DNA from: Propioniciclava sp.
GTDB lineage: Bacteria; Actinomycetota; Actinomycetes; Propionibacteriales; Propionibacteriaceae
DNA: 64,000 nt
Assembly: GCF_029977985.1 (NCBI RefSeq)
Contig: NZ_JARKOT010000099.1
Location: forward strand, 1-64,000
Reading direction: 5' to 3'
Below are positions 40,764 to 51,863 of the stretch, piece after piece. Numbering within the stretch: the stretch's first letter is position 1; the number at the start of each line of letters is the position of its first letter. The notes beneath the pieces are model-generated. The model was not told the DNA's origin and searched no databases. It worked only from the letters and a program-made list of their open reading frames with translations. The translations under genes and the position numbers were made by a program.

Positions 40764-42140
40764 GTGACGGATCTGTTCGGCAACCCCGATCCGGTGGCGC
40801 CCGAGGCGCCCCACCGGACCGGCGGGTCCTTGTCCGGCGCCGCGCACGACCACCTGCCGCTCGCGGTCCGGTTGCGCCCGCGCACCCTCGACGAGATCGT
40901 GGGGCAGCAGCATCTCCTCGCGCCGGGGTCGCCGCTGCGGCGGCTCGCCGACGGCCAGCCCATGAGCGTCTTCCTGTGGGGTCCGCCGGGCGTCGGCAAG
41001 ACGACCATCGCGTCGGTCGTCTCGCGCGCCACCAACCGGCGCTTCGTCGAACTGTCCGGCGTCACCGCGGGCGTCAAGGAGGTGCGCGCCGAACTCGAGG
41101 TCGCACGCCGCGAGCTCGCGCGCGGCCGCGGCACCGTGCTGTTCGTCGACGAGGTGCACCGCTTCAACAAGGCCCAGCAGGACGTCCGGCTGCCGGCCGT
41201 CGAGAACCGCCTCGTCACCCTCATCGCCGCCACCACCGAGAACCCGTCGTTCTCCGTCATCAGCCCGCTGCTCAGCCGCTCGCTCCTCCTCACGTTGCAG
41301 CCCCTGACGGACGCCGACATCTCCGGTCTGCTCGACCGGGCGCTCACCGACGAGCGCGGCCTCCGCACCCCGGACGGGCGGCCCTACACGCTGGACCCCG
41401 ACGCGCGCACCACGCTCGTCCGGCTGGCCGGAGGGGACGCGCGCCGCAGCCTGACCTACCTCGAGGAGGCCGCAGCGGCGGCGTCCGCCCTGGGAAAGGA
41501 CACCGTCGACGCCGCGGCGGTGGAGTCGGCCGTCGACAGGGCCGCGCTGCGCTACGACCGCGACGGAGACCAGCACTACGACGTGATCAGCGCGTTCATC
41601 AAGTCGATCCGGGGCTCCGATGTGGACGCCGGCCTGCACTACCTCGCCCGGATGCTCGCCGGCGGCGAGGACCCGCGGTTCATCGCGCGCCGGCTCATCA
41701 TCTTGGCCAGCGAGGACATCGGCATGGCAGCGCCGTCGGTACTGCAGACGTGCGTGGCGGCCGCGCAGGCCGTGCAGCTCATCGGCATGCCGGAGGGGCG
41801 GCTCAACCTCGCCCAAGCGGTCATCGCCTGCGCGACGGCGCCGAAGTCGAACGCGGTGATCAGGGCCATCGACGCCGCGCAGGCCGACGTGGTGTCCGGC
41901 AAGGGCGGGCCGGTGCCGCTCCACCTGCGCGACGCCCACTACTCAGGGGCCACCCAGCACGGCCACGGTGAGGGCTACCGTTATGCGCACTCCTACCCGC
42001 ACGGGGTCGCCGAGCAGGCCTACCTGCCCGACGATCTGGCCGACGCCCGCTACTACGAGCCCACCGACCACGGCAACGAGGCGCTCATCGCCGATCGGCT
42101 GGCCACGATCCGCGGGTTGCTCGGCCGCGACGACTCCTGA
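40764..42140 (+). CDS. rarA: Replication-associated recombination protein A (AAA+ ATPase)
   Basis: [53 protein letters not shown]-like [12 protein letters not shown] 40764 preferred (ORF track 40758). Confidence 0.95.
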   Translation: MTDLFGNPDPVAPEAPHRTGGSLSGAAHDHLPLAVRLRPRTLDEIVGQQHLLAPGSPLRRLADGQPMSVFLWGPPGVGKTTIASVVSRATNRRFVELSGVTAGVKEVRAELEVARRELARGRGTVLFVDEVHRFNKAQQDVRLPAVENRLVTLIAATTENPSFSVISPLLSRSLLLTLQPLTDADISGLLDRALTDERGLRTPDGRPYTLDPDARTTLVRLAGGDARRSLTYLEEAAAAASALGKDTVDAAAVESAVDRAALRYDRDGDQHYDVISAFIKSIRGSDVDAGLHYLARMLAGGEDPRFIARRLIILASEDIGMAAPSVLQTCVAAAQAVQLIGMPEGRLNLAQAVIACATAPKSNAVIRAIDAAQADVVSGKGGPVPLHLRDAHYSGATQHGHGEGYRYAHSYPHGVAEQAYLPDDLADARYYEPTDHGNEALIADRLATIRGLLGRDDS

Positions 42141-42164
42141 GTCAGGTGGACTAGGCTGCCGGGC

Positions 42165-42566
42165 ATGACTGTCGGAGAGATCGCGGGCCTGATCGCCGCG
42201 ATCGCGTTCGTGTTCCTCGTGGGCATGTGCGCGATCCCGCTGTTCAAGCTCGGCAAGGTGCTCGACGAGCTGTCGACGGCCGTCCGTGACGTGGGGGCGA
42301 ACACGACCCCGATCCTGACCGAACTCAAGGACACGGTGAGCGTCACCAACGCCGAGATCGCGAAGATCGGCGACGTGACGGCCGAGGTCGAGAAGGTCAC
42401 CGCCGACGTGGCCAAGGTGAGCGCGCACGCCTCGACGGTCGTCGAGAACACCGCGACGCTCAGCAAGGTCGTCACTGCCGCGGTCGGACGCCCCCTCGTC
42501 GGCGTCGCCTCGTCGGCCCATGCGCTGCGCACGGCGATCTCCGCGAAGAGGGAGCGCGACAAGTGA
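42165..42566 (+). CDS. DUF948-type membrane-anchored protein
   Basis: Single N-terminal TM then coiled-coil-like body; between rarA and alaS. Confidence 0.7.
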   Translation: MTVGEIAGLIAAIAFVFLVGMCAIPLFKLGKVLDELSTAVRDVGANTTPILTELKDTVSVTNAEIAKIGDVTAEVEKVTADVAKVSAHASTVVENTATLSKVVTAAVGRPLVGVASSAHALRTAISAKRERDK

Positions 42567-42823
42567 GGATGATCGGCCGCGGGTTCTGGTTCCTGGCCGG
42601 GGCGGCGGCGTCCACGTTCGTCATGGTCAAGGGCCGCGAGTATTATCGCCGGTTGACTCCCGAGGGCATGGCCGAGCAGATCGAACGCCGCGTCGACGAG
42701 ACGACCACCAGGACCAAGGTCTGGATCGCCGACTTCGCCGACACCTACTCCCGTGCCCGGGCAGCCAAACACAGCGAACTGATGGGTCTGTTGACCAACA
42801 CCGAAAGAGGACAGCTCGAATGA
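42563..42823 (+). CDS. Small conserved hypothetical protein upstream of alaS
   Basis: GTGA overlap with upstream CDS and ATGA overlap with alaS; single hydrophobic segment. Confidence 0.65.
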   Translation: MRMIGRGFWFLAGAAASTFVMVKGREYYRRLTPEGMAEQIERRVDETTTRTKVWIADFADTYSRARAAKHSELMGLLTNTERGQLE

Positions 42824-45498
42824 AGACCGCGGAGATCCGGCGCCGCTTCCTGGACTACTTCGTCCGCCAGGAGCACCTGCTCATCCCGTCGGCATCGCTC
42901 GTGCACCACGACCCGACGCTGCTGTTCGTGAACGCCGGCATGGTGCCGTTCAAGCCCTACTTCGTGGGCGACGAGCCGGCCCCGGCGCCGCGTGCGGTGT
43001 CCTGCCAGAAGTGCGTCCGAACCCTCGACATCGAGGACGTCGGCAAGACCACGCGTCACGGCACCTTCTTCCAGATGCTCGGCAACTTCTCCTTCGGCGA
43101 CTATTTCAAGGAGGGCGCGATCCGGTTCGCCTGGGAACTGGTGACGGGTTCGCAGGACGAGGGGTGCTTCGGCTTCGACCCCGACAAGGTCTGGGTCACC
43201 GTGCTCGGCCCCGGTTTCCATCCTGACTACCCCGAAGGAGACGTCGAGGCGCGCCGCCTGTGGCGGGCCGTCGGCATCCCTGACGAACGGATCCAGGGCC
43301 GCAGCCTGAAGGACAACTACTGGAACATGGGCGTCCCCGGCCCGGGCGGCCCCTGCTCGGAGATCTACATCGACCGGGGCCCCGAGTTCGGCGTGGACGG
43401 CGGTCCGGTGGCCGACGAGGACCGCTTCCTCGAGATCTGGAACCTCGTGTTCCAGACCGAGGATCTCTCGGCCGTGCGCGCCAAAGACGACTTCGACATC
43501 GCCAACCCGCTGCCCAGCCAGAACATCGACACCGGTGCCGGCCTGGAGCGCATCGCCTACCTGCTGCAGGGCAAGGCGAACATGTACGAGATCGACGAGA
43601 TCTACCCGGTCATCGAGAAAGCTGCCGAGCTGGCCGGCCTGCGTTACGGCGACGATCCGGACGCCGACGTGCGCCTCCGCGTCGTCGGGGATCACGTGCG
43701 CAGCGCGCTGATGCTCATGACCGACGGTGTGACGCCCGGCAACGAGGCGCGCGGCTACGTGCTGCGGCGCCTGCTGCGCCGCAGCATCCGGGCCATGCGG
43801 CTCCTGGGGGTGCACGACCGCGTCCTGCCGGCCCTGCTGCCGGTGAGCAAGGAGCTCATGGCGGAGAGCTACCCCGAGGTCACCACGCAGTGGGAGCGCA
43901 CCTCGGCGTCGGCCTACGCGGAGGAGGACACCTTCCGGCGCACGCTGGCCGCGGGCACGCAGATCTTCGACGCTGCCGTCGCGGACGCGAAGGCGGCGAG
44001 CCGCACGACCTTGGCCGGCGAGAAGGCCTTCCAGCTCCACGACACGTACGGCTTCCCGATCGACCTCACCCTGGAGATGGCGGCCGAGGCCGGGCTCGCG
44101 GTGGACGCGGACGAGTTCCGCCGCCTCATGGGCGAGCAGAAGGCTCGGGCCAAGGCCGACGCGCGGGCCAAGAAGGGTGGCGCGGCGAACACCGAGGCCT
44201 ACCGCGCACTGCGGGCGGCGGGGGAGACCCCGTTCCTCGGCTACACCGAGCTGAGCGTGTCTTCGGTGGTGCGCGGCTTGGTGAAGGACGGCGCGCTCGT
44301 CCAGGTGGCCCGCCCCGGCGACACGGTCGAGGTCGTCCTCGCCGAGACACCGTTCTACGCGGAGGCGGGCGGCCAGGACGCGGACACGGGCACCCTGACG
44401 GCGCCCGGGGTCGCGCTCGATGTGGTGGACGTGCAACGCCCGGTGCCCGGGCTCGTCGTGCACACGGCGCTGGTCACCGAGGGCGAGTTGGCGGCCGGTC
44501 ACGAGGTGTTCGCCGCGGTGGACGGGGCGGCCCGCTTCGCGGCCTGTCAGGCGCACACGGCGACGCACATCGTCAACGCCGCCCTCCGGCAGCTGCTCGG
44601 CCAGGGCACGCACCAGGCAGGCTCGTACAACAAGCCCGGCTACCTGCGCTTCGACTTCAACGCGGCCAAGGGGTTGTCTGCCGGTGCGCGCAGCGAGCTG
44701 GAGGGCATCGTCAACACGGCGATCAGGGACGACTTCGAGGTGACCGACCGTGAGTTGCCGCTGGCGGAGGCCAAGGCGCTCGGCGCGCAGGCGATGTTCG
44801 GCGAGAAGTATGGCGAGGTCGTCCGCATGGTCGAGCTGGCGGGTGCGTGGTCGCGCGAACTGTGCGGCGGCACCCACGTGGGGCGCACGGCCCAGATCGG
44901 TCTCGTCAACCTCGTCGGCGAGGGTTCGGTGGGTTCGGGCATCCGGCGCGTCGAGGCCCTGGTCAGCGAGGACGCCTTCGCGGCCTTCGCGGCCGAACGC
45001 GCTCTGGTCGCCACCCTGTCCGACACGCTGAAGACCCAGCCCGATCAGCTGGCCGAACGCGTGGACAAGCTGCTGGCGCAGCTCAAGGCGGCGGAGAAGA
45101 CGATCGCCGACCTGCGCGCCAAGGAACTGCTGTCCGGTGTCGCCGAGCTGGCGGCGTCCGCCTCGGACGCCGGGCCGTACAAGCTGGTCGCCGAGGAGCT
45201 GCGCGGCGTGGCGGGCGGCGACCTGCGCACGCTCGGGCTGGAACTGCGCGACCGGCTGGGGGCCCAGCCGGCCGTCATCGCCCTCGTCGGCGGCGACGCC
45301 AAGCCGGTCGTCACGGTCGTCACGACGCCGGCCGCGCGCGCCCTCGGCGCGAAGGCGGGAGCCCTCGTGGGGGTCGCGGCGGCTGAGCTCGGCGGTCGTG
45401 GCGGCGGCAAGGACGACATCGCCTCCGGCGGTGGCACGGACGCCGCCGGTGCGGCCCGTGCGCTGGCGGCCGTGCGCGCCACCCTGGCGGGCACATGA
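42820..45498 (+). CDS. alaS: Alanyl-tRNA synthetase
   Basis: MKTAEIRRRFLDYFVRQEHLLIPSASLV; GKTTRHGTFFQMLGNFSFGDYFKE; CGGTHVGRTAQIG. Confidence 0.98.
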   Translation: MKTAEIRRRFLDYFVRQEHLLIPSASLVHHDPTLLFVNAGMVPFKPYFVGDEPAPAPRAVSCQKCVRTLDIEDVGKTTRHGTFFQMLGNFSFGDYFKEGAIRFAWELVTGSQDEGCFGFDPDKVWVTVLGPGFHPDYPEGDVEARRLWRAVGIPDERIQGRSLKDNYWNMGVPGPGGPCSEIYIDRGPEFGVDGGPVADEDRFLEIWNLVFQTEDLSAVRAKDDFDIANPLPSQNIDTGAGLERIAYLLQGKANMYEIDEIYPVIEKAAELAGLRYGDDPDADVRLRVVGDHVRSALMLMTDGVTPGNEARGYVLRRLLRRSIRAMRLLGVHDRVLPALLPVSKELMAESYPEVTTQWERTSASAYAEEDTFRRTLAAGTQIFDAAVADAKAASRTTLAGEKAFQLHDTYGFPIDLTLEMAAEAGLAVDADEFRRLMGEQKARAKADARAKKGGAANTEAYRALRAAGETPFLGYTELSVSSVVRGLVKDGALVQVARPGDTVEVVLAETPFYAEAGGQDADTGTLTAPGVALDVVDVQRPVPGLVVHTALVTEGELAAGHEVFAAVDGAARFAACQAHTATHIVNAALRQLLGQGTHQAGSYNKPGYLRFDFNAAKGLSAGARSELEGIVNTAIRDDFEVTDRELPLAEAKALGAQAMFGEKYGEVVRMVELAGAWSRELCGGTHVGRTAQIGLVNLVGEGSVGSGIRRVEALVSEDAFAAFAAERALVATLSDTLKTQPDQLAERVDKLLAQLKAAEKTIADLRAKELLSGVAELAASASDAGPYKLVAEELRGVAGGDLRTLGLELRDRLGAQPAVIALVGGDAKPVVTVVTTPAARALGAKAGALVGVAAAELGGRGGGKDDIASGGGTDAAGAARALAAVRATLAGT

Positions 45499-45971
45499 CG
45501 GACGCCTTCGGCGTCCGGTTGGCCCTCGACTGGGGCGCCGCGCGCATCGGGGTCGCCGCGTGCGACGCCGGCGGCACGCTGGCCTACCCGGTCGAGACGT
45601 TGAACGCGCGCGACGAGCCCGCCGTGCTGGCCCGGCTGCGTGCGCTGGTGGCCGAGTACCAGCCGACCGGGTTCGTCCTCGGGCTGCCACGGCACCTGAA
45701 GGGTACGGAGGGTCAGAACGCCGCGCTCGCCCGTGACCGGGCACGCTGGCTGGCCGAGCAGTTCCCAGAGCTCGACGTGCGCCTGATCGACGAGCGGCTC
45801 AGCACCGTGTCGGCGGCCCGGGACCTGCGGGCCGCGGGCCGGACGGCGCGCCAGCAGCGCGCTGTCATCGATCAAGCGGCCGCCGTGGCAATCTTGAACA
45901 CAGCCCTGGACGCCGAACGGGCGTCGGGACGACGGGCTGGCGAGTCGATCGACGGAAGGACCGACGCATGA
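45495..45971 (+). CDS. ruvX: Putative Holliday junction resolvase YqgF/RuvX
   Basis: LALDWGAARIGVAACD; GFVLGLPRHLKGTEG; LIDERLSTVSA; IDQAAAVAIL. Confidence 0.92.
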   Translation: MTDAFGVRLALDWGAARIGVAACDAGGTLAYPVETLNARDEPAVLARLRALVAEYQPTGFVLGLPRHLKGTEGQNAALARDRARWLAEQFPELDVRLIDERLSTVSAARDLRAAGRTARQQRAVIDQAAAVAILNTALDAERASGRRAGESIDGRTDA

Positions 45972-47143
45972 CGCAGGGACGCCGCTACACCGAGCCGGGG
46001 AAGCTGCGCGACCCCGAGACCGGGGAGTGGAACCGCAAGGAGGTCCTCCACTACGCCCGCGGCTGGGCGGCGGTCGCCGTGGCGCTCGCCGTCATCTTCG
46101 GAGGCGTGTGGTACGGCGGCAGCAAGGCGTGGGATGCCTGGCAGGCCTTCCGCACCCAGGACGACTACGTGGGTCCCGGACTGGAGGACGTCGAGGTCAA
46201 GATCCCGCGCGGTTCCACCATGCGCGGGATCGGCGACCTCCTCGTGCAGGCGGACGTGATCAAGAGCACCGACACGTTCGTCGGCGTGGCACAGGCCCGC
46301 CCGGACGACGCCGCGCAGGTCCAGGCCGGCACGTACAAGATGCGCACCCAGATCTCGGCGCAGGATGCGTTCGCCCGCCTGATCGACGCGAGCTACCTGG
46401 TGCGCAACATGATCCAGTTCCGGGAGGGGCAGCGCCTCAGCGAGCAGGTGGCCCTCATGAGCGAGATCACCGGCATCCCGGCCGACCAGTTCAACGACGT
46501 GCTCACCAACCGCGCCGGCGAACTGGGCCTGCCCGACTGGGCGCAGGGCCGGCCCGAGGGCTTCCTATTCCCCGACACCTATGAGCTGCCCGACGAGCCG
46601 GACGCCCTGGCCGTCATTCGTCTCGCGACGACGCACTTCTCGACCGTCGCGACCGACCTCGATTTCGTGACGAAGGCGGAGGCGTCCCCGGCGGGCGACG
46701 CCTACGCCGCGCTCATCATGGCGAGCATCGTCGAACGCGAGTCGAGCATCCAGGACGACCGTTACAAGGTGGCCCGGGTGTTCTACAACCGCCTCGCCTC
46801 GACCGATCCGACGATGCGCAAACTGCAGTCGGACGCCACGGTCGCCTACGCCAACGGCATCACCGGCCGGGTGTGGACGAACGACCAGGAGCGGGAGATC
46901 GACAACCCGTACAACACCTACAAGCACGAGGGCCTCCCGCCCGGGCCGATCACGTCGCCCTCGAGGGCGGCGATGGAGGCCGCCCTGAACCCGGCCGAGG
47001 GGCCGTGGATGTACTTCGTGCCCGTCAACCTCAACACGGGCGAGACCGAGTTCAACGTGACCTACGAGGAGCACCAGGCCTCGCTGAACAAGTTGCTCGC
47101 CTGGTGCGCCGACTCCTCCCAGGACACCGAGAACAAGTGCTGA
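45968..47143 (+). CDS. mltG: Endolytic transglycosylase MltG
   Basis: Single TM; IPRGSTMRGIGDLL; PEGFLFPDTYELP; ASIVERESSIQDDRYKVARVFYNRL; YNTYKHEGLPPGPI. Confidence 0.95.
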   Translation: MTQGRRYTEPGKLRDPETGEWNRKEVLHYARGWAAVAVALAVIFGGVWYGGSKAWDAWQAFRTQDDYVGPGLEDVEVKIPRGSTMRGIGDLLVQADVIKSTDTFVGVAQARPDDAAQVQAGTYKMRTQISAQDAFARLIDASYLVRNMIQFREGQRLSEQVALMSEITGIPADQFNDVLTNRAGELGLPDWAQGRPEGFLFPDTYELPDEPDALAVIRLATTHFSTVATDLDFVTKAEASPAGDAYAALIMASIVERESSIQDDRYKVARVFYNRLASTDPTMRKLQSDATVAYANGITGRVWTNDQEREIDNPYNTYKHEGLPPGPITSPSRAAMEAALNPAEGPWMYFVPVNLNTGETEFNVTYEEHQASLNKLLAWCADSSQDTENKC

Positions 47144-47150
47144 GGGGCGT

Positions 47151-47166
47151 CCGCCGGCACCGGCGG
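47151..47166 (+). terminator. Possible short terminator hairpin after mltG
   Basis: CCGCCGG-CA-CCGGCGG perfect arms immediately after mltG stop. Confidence 0.35.
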
Positions 47167-47205
47167 CGTCCTGGCTGTTCCTGAATCAGTGCGAAACTGG
47201 GCCAC

Positions 47206-48393
47206 ATGCTGCGTTACCTCACTGCCGGCGAGTCCCACGGCCGCGCGCTCGTCGCGACCATCGAGGGCATCCCGGCCCACGTTCGCGTGACCACCGACGA
47301 CATAGCCGGGGCGCTCGCGCGTCGCCGGCTGGGCGTCGGCCGTGGCGCGCGCATGAAGTTCGAGGCGGATGAGGTGACGCTGCTGGCCGGCGTCCGGCAC
47401 GGGGAGACGCTCGGGTCGCCGGTCGCGATCATGATCGGCAACACCGAGTGGCCCAAGTGGGAGACGGTCATGGCGTCCGATCCGGTGGACGCCGACCTGT
47501 TGGCCGCACAGGCGCGCAACGCCGCCCTCACCCGGCCGCGGCCGGGCCACGCCGATCTGGCAGGCATGCAGAAGTACGACTGGGACGAGGCGCGGCCGAT
47601 CCTCGAGCGGGCGTCGGCCCGCGAAACCGCCGCCCGCGTGGCGCTGGGCCGGGTGGCGTCGGAGTTCCTGGAGCAGGCCTATGGCATCACGATCGTGAGC
47701 CACGTGGTGGAGATCGGGCCGGTCGCCTCGACGGGGGAGCACCTGCCCACGTTCGCCGACCGCGACGTCATCGACGCCGATCCCGTGCGCTGCTTCGACG
47801 CCGCCAGTTCGGCCCGCATGCTGGCCGAGATCGAGGCCGCCAAAGCCGAGGGCGACACCATCGGCGGCGTCGTGGAGGTGGTCGCTCACGGCGTCCCTGC
47901 AGGGATCGGATCGCATGCGCAGGGCGACCGGCGTCTGGACGCCCGCCTCGCCGGCGCGCTCATGGGCATCCAGGCCATCAAGGGTGTCGAGGTGGGCGAC
48001 GGCTTCGCGCTGGCGCGCACGCGGGGCAGCTCGGCCCACGACGAGATGGCCGCCACCGACGGCCACATCCGCCGGCTCTCGCATCGCTCCGGCGGCACCG
48101 AGGGCGGCATGAGCACGGGCGAGGTGCTGCGCGTCCGGGCGGCGATGAAGCCCATCGCGACGGTGCCGCGTGCCCTGCGCACCGTCGACGTGGCGACCGG
48201 TGCAGCCGCGCAGGCGCACCACCAGCGCTCCGACGTGTGCGCGGTGCCGGCGGCTGGGGTGGTCGCCGAGGCGATGGTGGCGCTCGTGCTGGCCGAGCTG
48301 TGCCTGGAGAAGTTCGGTGGCGACTCGCTGGCCGAGACCAAGCGCAACCATGCGGCCTATCTCGACCGCCTGGCCGAGCGGGGTCTCGCGTGA
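47206..48393 (+). CDS. aroC: Chorismate synthase
   Basis: [72 protein letters not shown]. Confidence 0.97.
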   Translation: MLRYLTAGESHGRALVATIEGIPAHVRVTTDDIAGALARRRLGVGRGARMKFEADEVTLLAGVRHGETLGSPVAIMIGNTEWPKWETVMASDPVDADLLAAQARNAALTRPRPGHADLAGMQKYDWDEARPILERASARETAARVALGRVASEFLEQAYGITIVSHVVEIGPVASTGEHLPTFADRDVIDADPVRCFDAASSARMLAEIEAAKAEGDTIGGVVEVVAHGVPAGIGSHAQGDRRLDARLAGALMGIQAIKGVEVGDGFALARTRGSSAHDEMAATDGHIRRLSHRSGGTEGGMSTGEVLRVRAAMKPIATVPRALRTVDVATGAAAQAHHQRSDVCAVPAAGVVAEAMVALVLAELCLEKFGGDSLAETKRNHAAYLDRLAERGLA

Positions 48394-48908
48394 CGTCGCT
48401 GCCCGCAACGATCGCGGTGATCGGGGCGCCGGGGTCGGGCAAGAGCACGGTCGGGGCCCTGTTGGCCCTGCGACTCGGACTCGATCTGGTCGATGTGGAT
48501 GCGGCCATCGAGGCACGCGAGCGGCGGCTCATCCGCGAGATCTTCGCGACCGACGGCGAGCCCGCCTTCCGGGCCATCGAGAAGGAGGTGACGCTCGAGG
48601 CGCTCGCCGTCCCGGGCGTGGTCAGCCTGGGTGGGGGAGCCCCCCTCACCCCGGAGATCGCGGCGGCGCTCGAGCCGGTGACGGTCGTCTGGCTCCAGGT
48701 GGACGCCCGCCATGCGCTGCAGCGCATCGGTGTCGACGAGGCGCGGCCGCTGCTCGCCGGCACCGGTTTCCGTGGCCGGCTGATCAAGCTCCTGAACGAG
48801 CGCACCCCGGTCTACCGTCGCCTCGCCACGCACGTGGTGGACACCTCGGGGCGCGAACCGGATGCGATCGTGGACGCCATCGTCGCCGCGCTGGAGGTGG
48901 CCGCATGA
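48390..48908 (+). CDS. aroK: Shikimate kinase
   Basis: [43 protein letters not shown] overlap with aroC. Confidence 0.95.
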   Translation: MTSLPATIAVIGAPGSGKSTVGALLALRLGLDLVDVDAAIEARERRLIREIFATDGEPAFRAIEKEVTLEALAVPGVVSLGGGAPLTPEIAAALEPVTVVWLQVDARHALQRIGVDEARPLLAGTGFRGRLIKLLNERTPVYRRLATHVVDTSGREPDAIVDAIVAALEVAA

Positions 48909-49981
48909 GCGTCGTCGGAGTGACCGCCGAGCGTCCCTACGAGGTCACCATCGGGCGCGGTGTCGCGTTCGGCCTGGCCAGTGCGGTCGACGGTTGCGCG
49001 CGGGTCGCGATCGTGCACCCGCGCGTGTTGCGCAAGCAGGCCGCGGCGCTGGGCGCCAGCCTGGACGCCGACGTCACCCTCCTGGAGGTGCCGGGCGGCG
49101 AGAAGGCCAAGCGCACCAAGGTGCTGGACGCTGCCTGGCGCACGCTCGCTGAGGAGGGCTTCACGCGGAGCGACGCGGTGGTCGGCCTCGGTGGCGGTGC
49201 CACGACGGACCTCGCCGGCTTCGTGGCGGGCACGTGGCTGCGCGGCGTCACCTACGTGTCGGTGCCGACGACCCTGCTGGCCATGGTCGACGCCGCCGTC
49301 GGCGGCAAGACCGGCATCAACCTGCCCCAGGGCAAGAACCTCGTGGGCGCCTTCTGGGAGCCCGCTGCCGTCTACTGCGACCTCGACTTCCTGACCACGC
49401 TGCCTCTCGACGACCTGCGCGGCGGTCTCGCCGAGATGATCAAGCACGGTTTCATCGCCGACGAACGCACTCTCGAGCTGTTCGAGGCGGACCCCGCCGC
49501 CCTGCTCGACCCGGCGAGCGACGCCCTCGCCGAGGCCGTCGAACGATCCATCGTCGTGAAGGCCGGGGTCGTCAGCGGAGACCTGCGCGAGGCGACGAGC
49601 GTCGGCAGCCGCGTCGGCCGCGAACTGCTCAACTACGGCCACACCCTCGCCCACGCCATCGAACGCCGCGAGAAGTACACGTGGCGCCACGGCTATGCCG
49701 TGAGCGTCGGCGTCCGGTACGCGGCGCTGCTCAGCCGCAATCTGGGGCACGCCGACGCCGCGTTCGTCGAGCGGCACACGGCGATCCTCGGCTCGGTCGG
49801 CCTGCCGCTCACCTACGAGCCGGGCGCGTTCGGCGAGCTGCGGGCGTCCATGAACCTGGACAAGAAGACGCGCGGCTCCGCGCTCCGCTTCGTCCTGCTG
49901 GACGCCGTCGCTGCGCCCTTCGTCGAGGTCGGGCCCGACGAGGGCGTCCTCGAGGCGACCTATGCGGAGTTGGCGGGCTGA
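48905..49981 (+). CDS. aroB: 3-dehydroquinate synthase
   Basis: GGGATTDLAGFVAGTWLRGV; TTLLAMVDAAVGGKTGINLPQGKNLVGAF; LNYGHTLAHAIE. Confidence 0.97.
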   Translation: MSVVGVTAERPYEVTIGRGVAFGLASAVDGCARVAIVHPRVLRKQAAALGASLDADVTLLEVPGGEKAKRTKVLDAAWRTLAEEGFTRSDAVVGLGGGATTDLAGFVAGTWLRGVTYVSVPTTLLAMVDAAVGGKTGINLPQGKNLVGAFWEPAAVYCDLDFLTTLPLDDLRGGLAEMIKHGFIADERTLELFEADPAALLDPASDALAEAVERSIVVKAGVVSGDLREATSVGSRVGRELLNYGHTLAHAIERREKYTWRHGYAVSVGVRYAALLSRNLGHADAAFVERHTAILGSVGLPLTYEPGAFGELRASMNLDKKTRGSALRFVLLDAVAAPFVEVGPDEGVLEATYAELAG

Positions 49982-50667
49982 TGTACACCCCGAAGCATTT
50001 CGAGCTGGACGACGCGCACGTGCGCGCGCTGCTGGCAACCGCGGAGACCGCGCAACTCGTCACCGCTCACGCCGCCGGACCGGTCGCGACCCTGCTGCCT
50101 CTGACCTACCGCCCCGACGCCGGCGGGGAGCATGGGTCGCTCATCTTTCACGTGACCCGCGTGAACCCCGTCTGGCGCGACGTGGGCCTGGGCGAGGCGC
50201 TGGCCATCCTGTCCGGCCCGGACGGCTACATCCACGCCGACTGGTACGCCTCGAACGCGGAGTCCCCCGGCGTCCCCACGTGGAACTACGTCACCGTGCA
50301 CGCCTACGGCCGCCTGGTGGTCCACGAGGACCCCGGGTGGCTGCGCGAGGCGGTCTGGGAGATGTCGGACCGCTTCGGCTACGACTCCCGGCAGGTCGAC
50401 GAGGTGACGACCGAGCGGATGCTGCGGGCCATCGTCGGGCTCGAGTTGCCGATCACCCGGCTCGAGGCGAAGGCGAAGCTCAACCAGAACCGGACGCCGG
50501 CCGACATCGCGGGCGCCATCCGCGGCCTGCGGTCGGTCGGCCAGGACGACCTCGCGGACGCGATGGACGCGATCAGCGTGCCGCACGCGGCGGCGCGGGC
50601 GGCGCTGATCGCCGACGTCCGTGGCCGCCATCTGGGTGAGGTTCCGCCCCGAACCGTGCTGGAGTAG
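49981..50667 (+). CDS. FMN-binding negative transcriptional regulator, PaiB family
   Basis: MYTPKHFELDD; LPLTYRPDAG; HADWYASNAESPGVPTWNYVTVHAYG; AKAKLNQNR. Confidence 0.9.
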   Translation: MYTPKHFELDDAHVRALLATAETAQLVTAHAAGPVATLLPLTYRPDAGGEHGSLIFHVTRVNPVWRDVGLGEALAILSGPDGYIHADWYASNAESPGVPTWNYVTVHAYGRLVVHEDPGWLREAVWEMSDRFGYDSRQVDEVTTERMLRAIVGLELPITRLEAKAKLNQNRTPADIAGAIRGLRSVGQDDLADAMDAISVPHAAARAALIADVRGRHLGEVPPRTVLE

Positions 50668-50684
50668 TCGGCTACCCTTCGGCC

Positions 50685-51194
50685 ATGACGACGGCCTACC
50701 ACGCGGATTCCACGGACCTGCCCGAGAAGGAGGTGCTGACATGGGAGCGGTTCGGCAGCGCCTGCCGTGAGCTCGCGCAGCAGGTCGCCGATTCGGGCTT
50801 CTGCCCCGAGGTCATCATCGCCGTCGCGCGCGGCGGGCTGCTGCCCGGCGGGGCGCTCTCGTACGCCCTGGGCGTCAAGTTGTCCGACGCGATCAACGTC
50901 GAGTTCTACACCGACGTGCACGAGACCCTGCCGGATCCGGTCCTGCTGGCGCCGATGCTCGACACCGAGAACATCCGGGGCCGCCGCCTGCTCGTCGTGG
51001 ACGACGTGGTCGATTCGGGGCGTACGCTCGAACTGGTGCTCGACCTGCTGCGCGAGGTGGGCGCGGAGGCGCGCAGCGCGGTGCTCTACGCCAAGCCGAC
51101 GACGATCATGGAGCCGGACTACGTGTGGAAGAGCACCGATCTGTGGATCGCCTTCCCCTGGAGCGCGGAACCCCCGGTCACCGCGTCGGTGTAG
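50685..51194 (+). CDS. Phosphoribosyltransferase (xanthine/hypoxanthine PRT-like)
   Basis: EVIIAVARGGLLPGGALSYALGVK; LLVVDDVVDSGRTL PRPP motif. Confidence 0.85.
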   Translation: MTTAYHADSTDLPEKEVLTWERFGSACRELAQQVADSGFCPEVIIAVARGGLLPGGALSYALGVKLSDAINVEFYTDVHETLPDPVLLAPMLDTENIRGRRLLVVDDVVDSGRTLELVLDLLREVGAEARSAVLYAKPTTIMEPDYVWKSTDLWIAFPWSAEPPVTASV

Positions 51195-51293
51195 GGGGTC
51201 TCCCGGCGGGCGAACCGGGCGATTCGTGCGACCGGTGAGGGCGCCGGTAGCATGGTCGGTCGAAACCGGCGAGAAATGCGAAAGGGACGCCGC

Positions 51294-51863
51294 ATGGCCA
51301 CGATCTCCACCAACGACCTGAAGAACGGCACCGTCCTCGACCTGGACGGGCAACTGTGGCAGGTCATCTGGTTCCAGCACCACAAGCCCGGAAAGGGGAA
51401 CACGGTGGTGCGGAGCAAGCTGAAGCACGTGCTGTCCGGCAAGGTCGTCGACCGCACGTTCAACTCCGACACGAAGGTCGAGAGCGCCAGCGTCGACCGT
51501 CGCGAGATGCAGTACCTGTACCACGATGGCCACGCGTTCGTGTTCATGGACACCGACACGTACGACCAGGTCCAGATCTCGGACGAGACCGTCGGCGACG
51601 CCAAGGACTACATGCTCGAGAACCAGATGGCGACGGTCGCGCTCCACGAGGGCAACCCGCTCTACATCGACCTGCCGGCGTCCGTCGAACTCGAGATCAC
51701 CTACACCGAACCGGGGCTCCAGGGCGACCGCAGCTCGGCGGGCACCAAGCCGGCGACCCTCGAGACCGGCAAGCAGATCCAGGTGCCGCTGTTCATCGAG
51801 CAGGGGACCCGCGTGAAGGTCGACACCCGCGACGGCAGCTACCTCGGCCGGGTCAACGGGTGA
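51294..51863 (+). CDS. efp: Elongation factor P
   Basis: [52 protein letters not shown]. Confidence 0.97.
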   Translation: MATISTNDLKNGTVLDLDGQLWQVIWFQHHKPGKGNTVVRSKLKHVLSGKVVDRTFNSDTKVESASVDRREMQYLYHDGHAFVFMDTDTYDQVQISDETVGDAKDYMLENQMATVALHEGNPLYIDLPASVELEITYTEPGLQGDRSSAGTKPATLETGKQIQVPLFIEQGTRVKVDTRDGSYLGRVNG

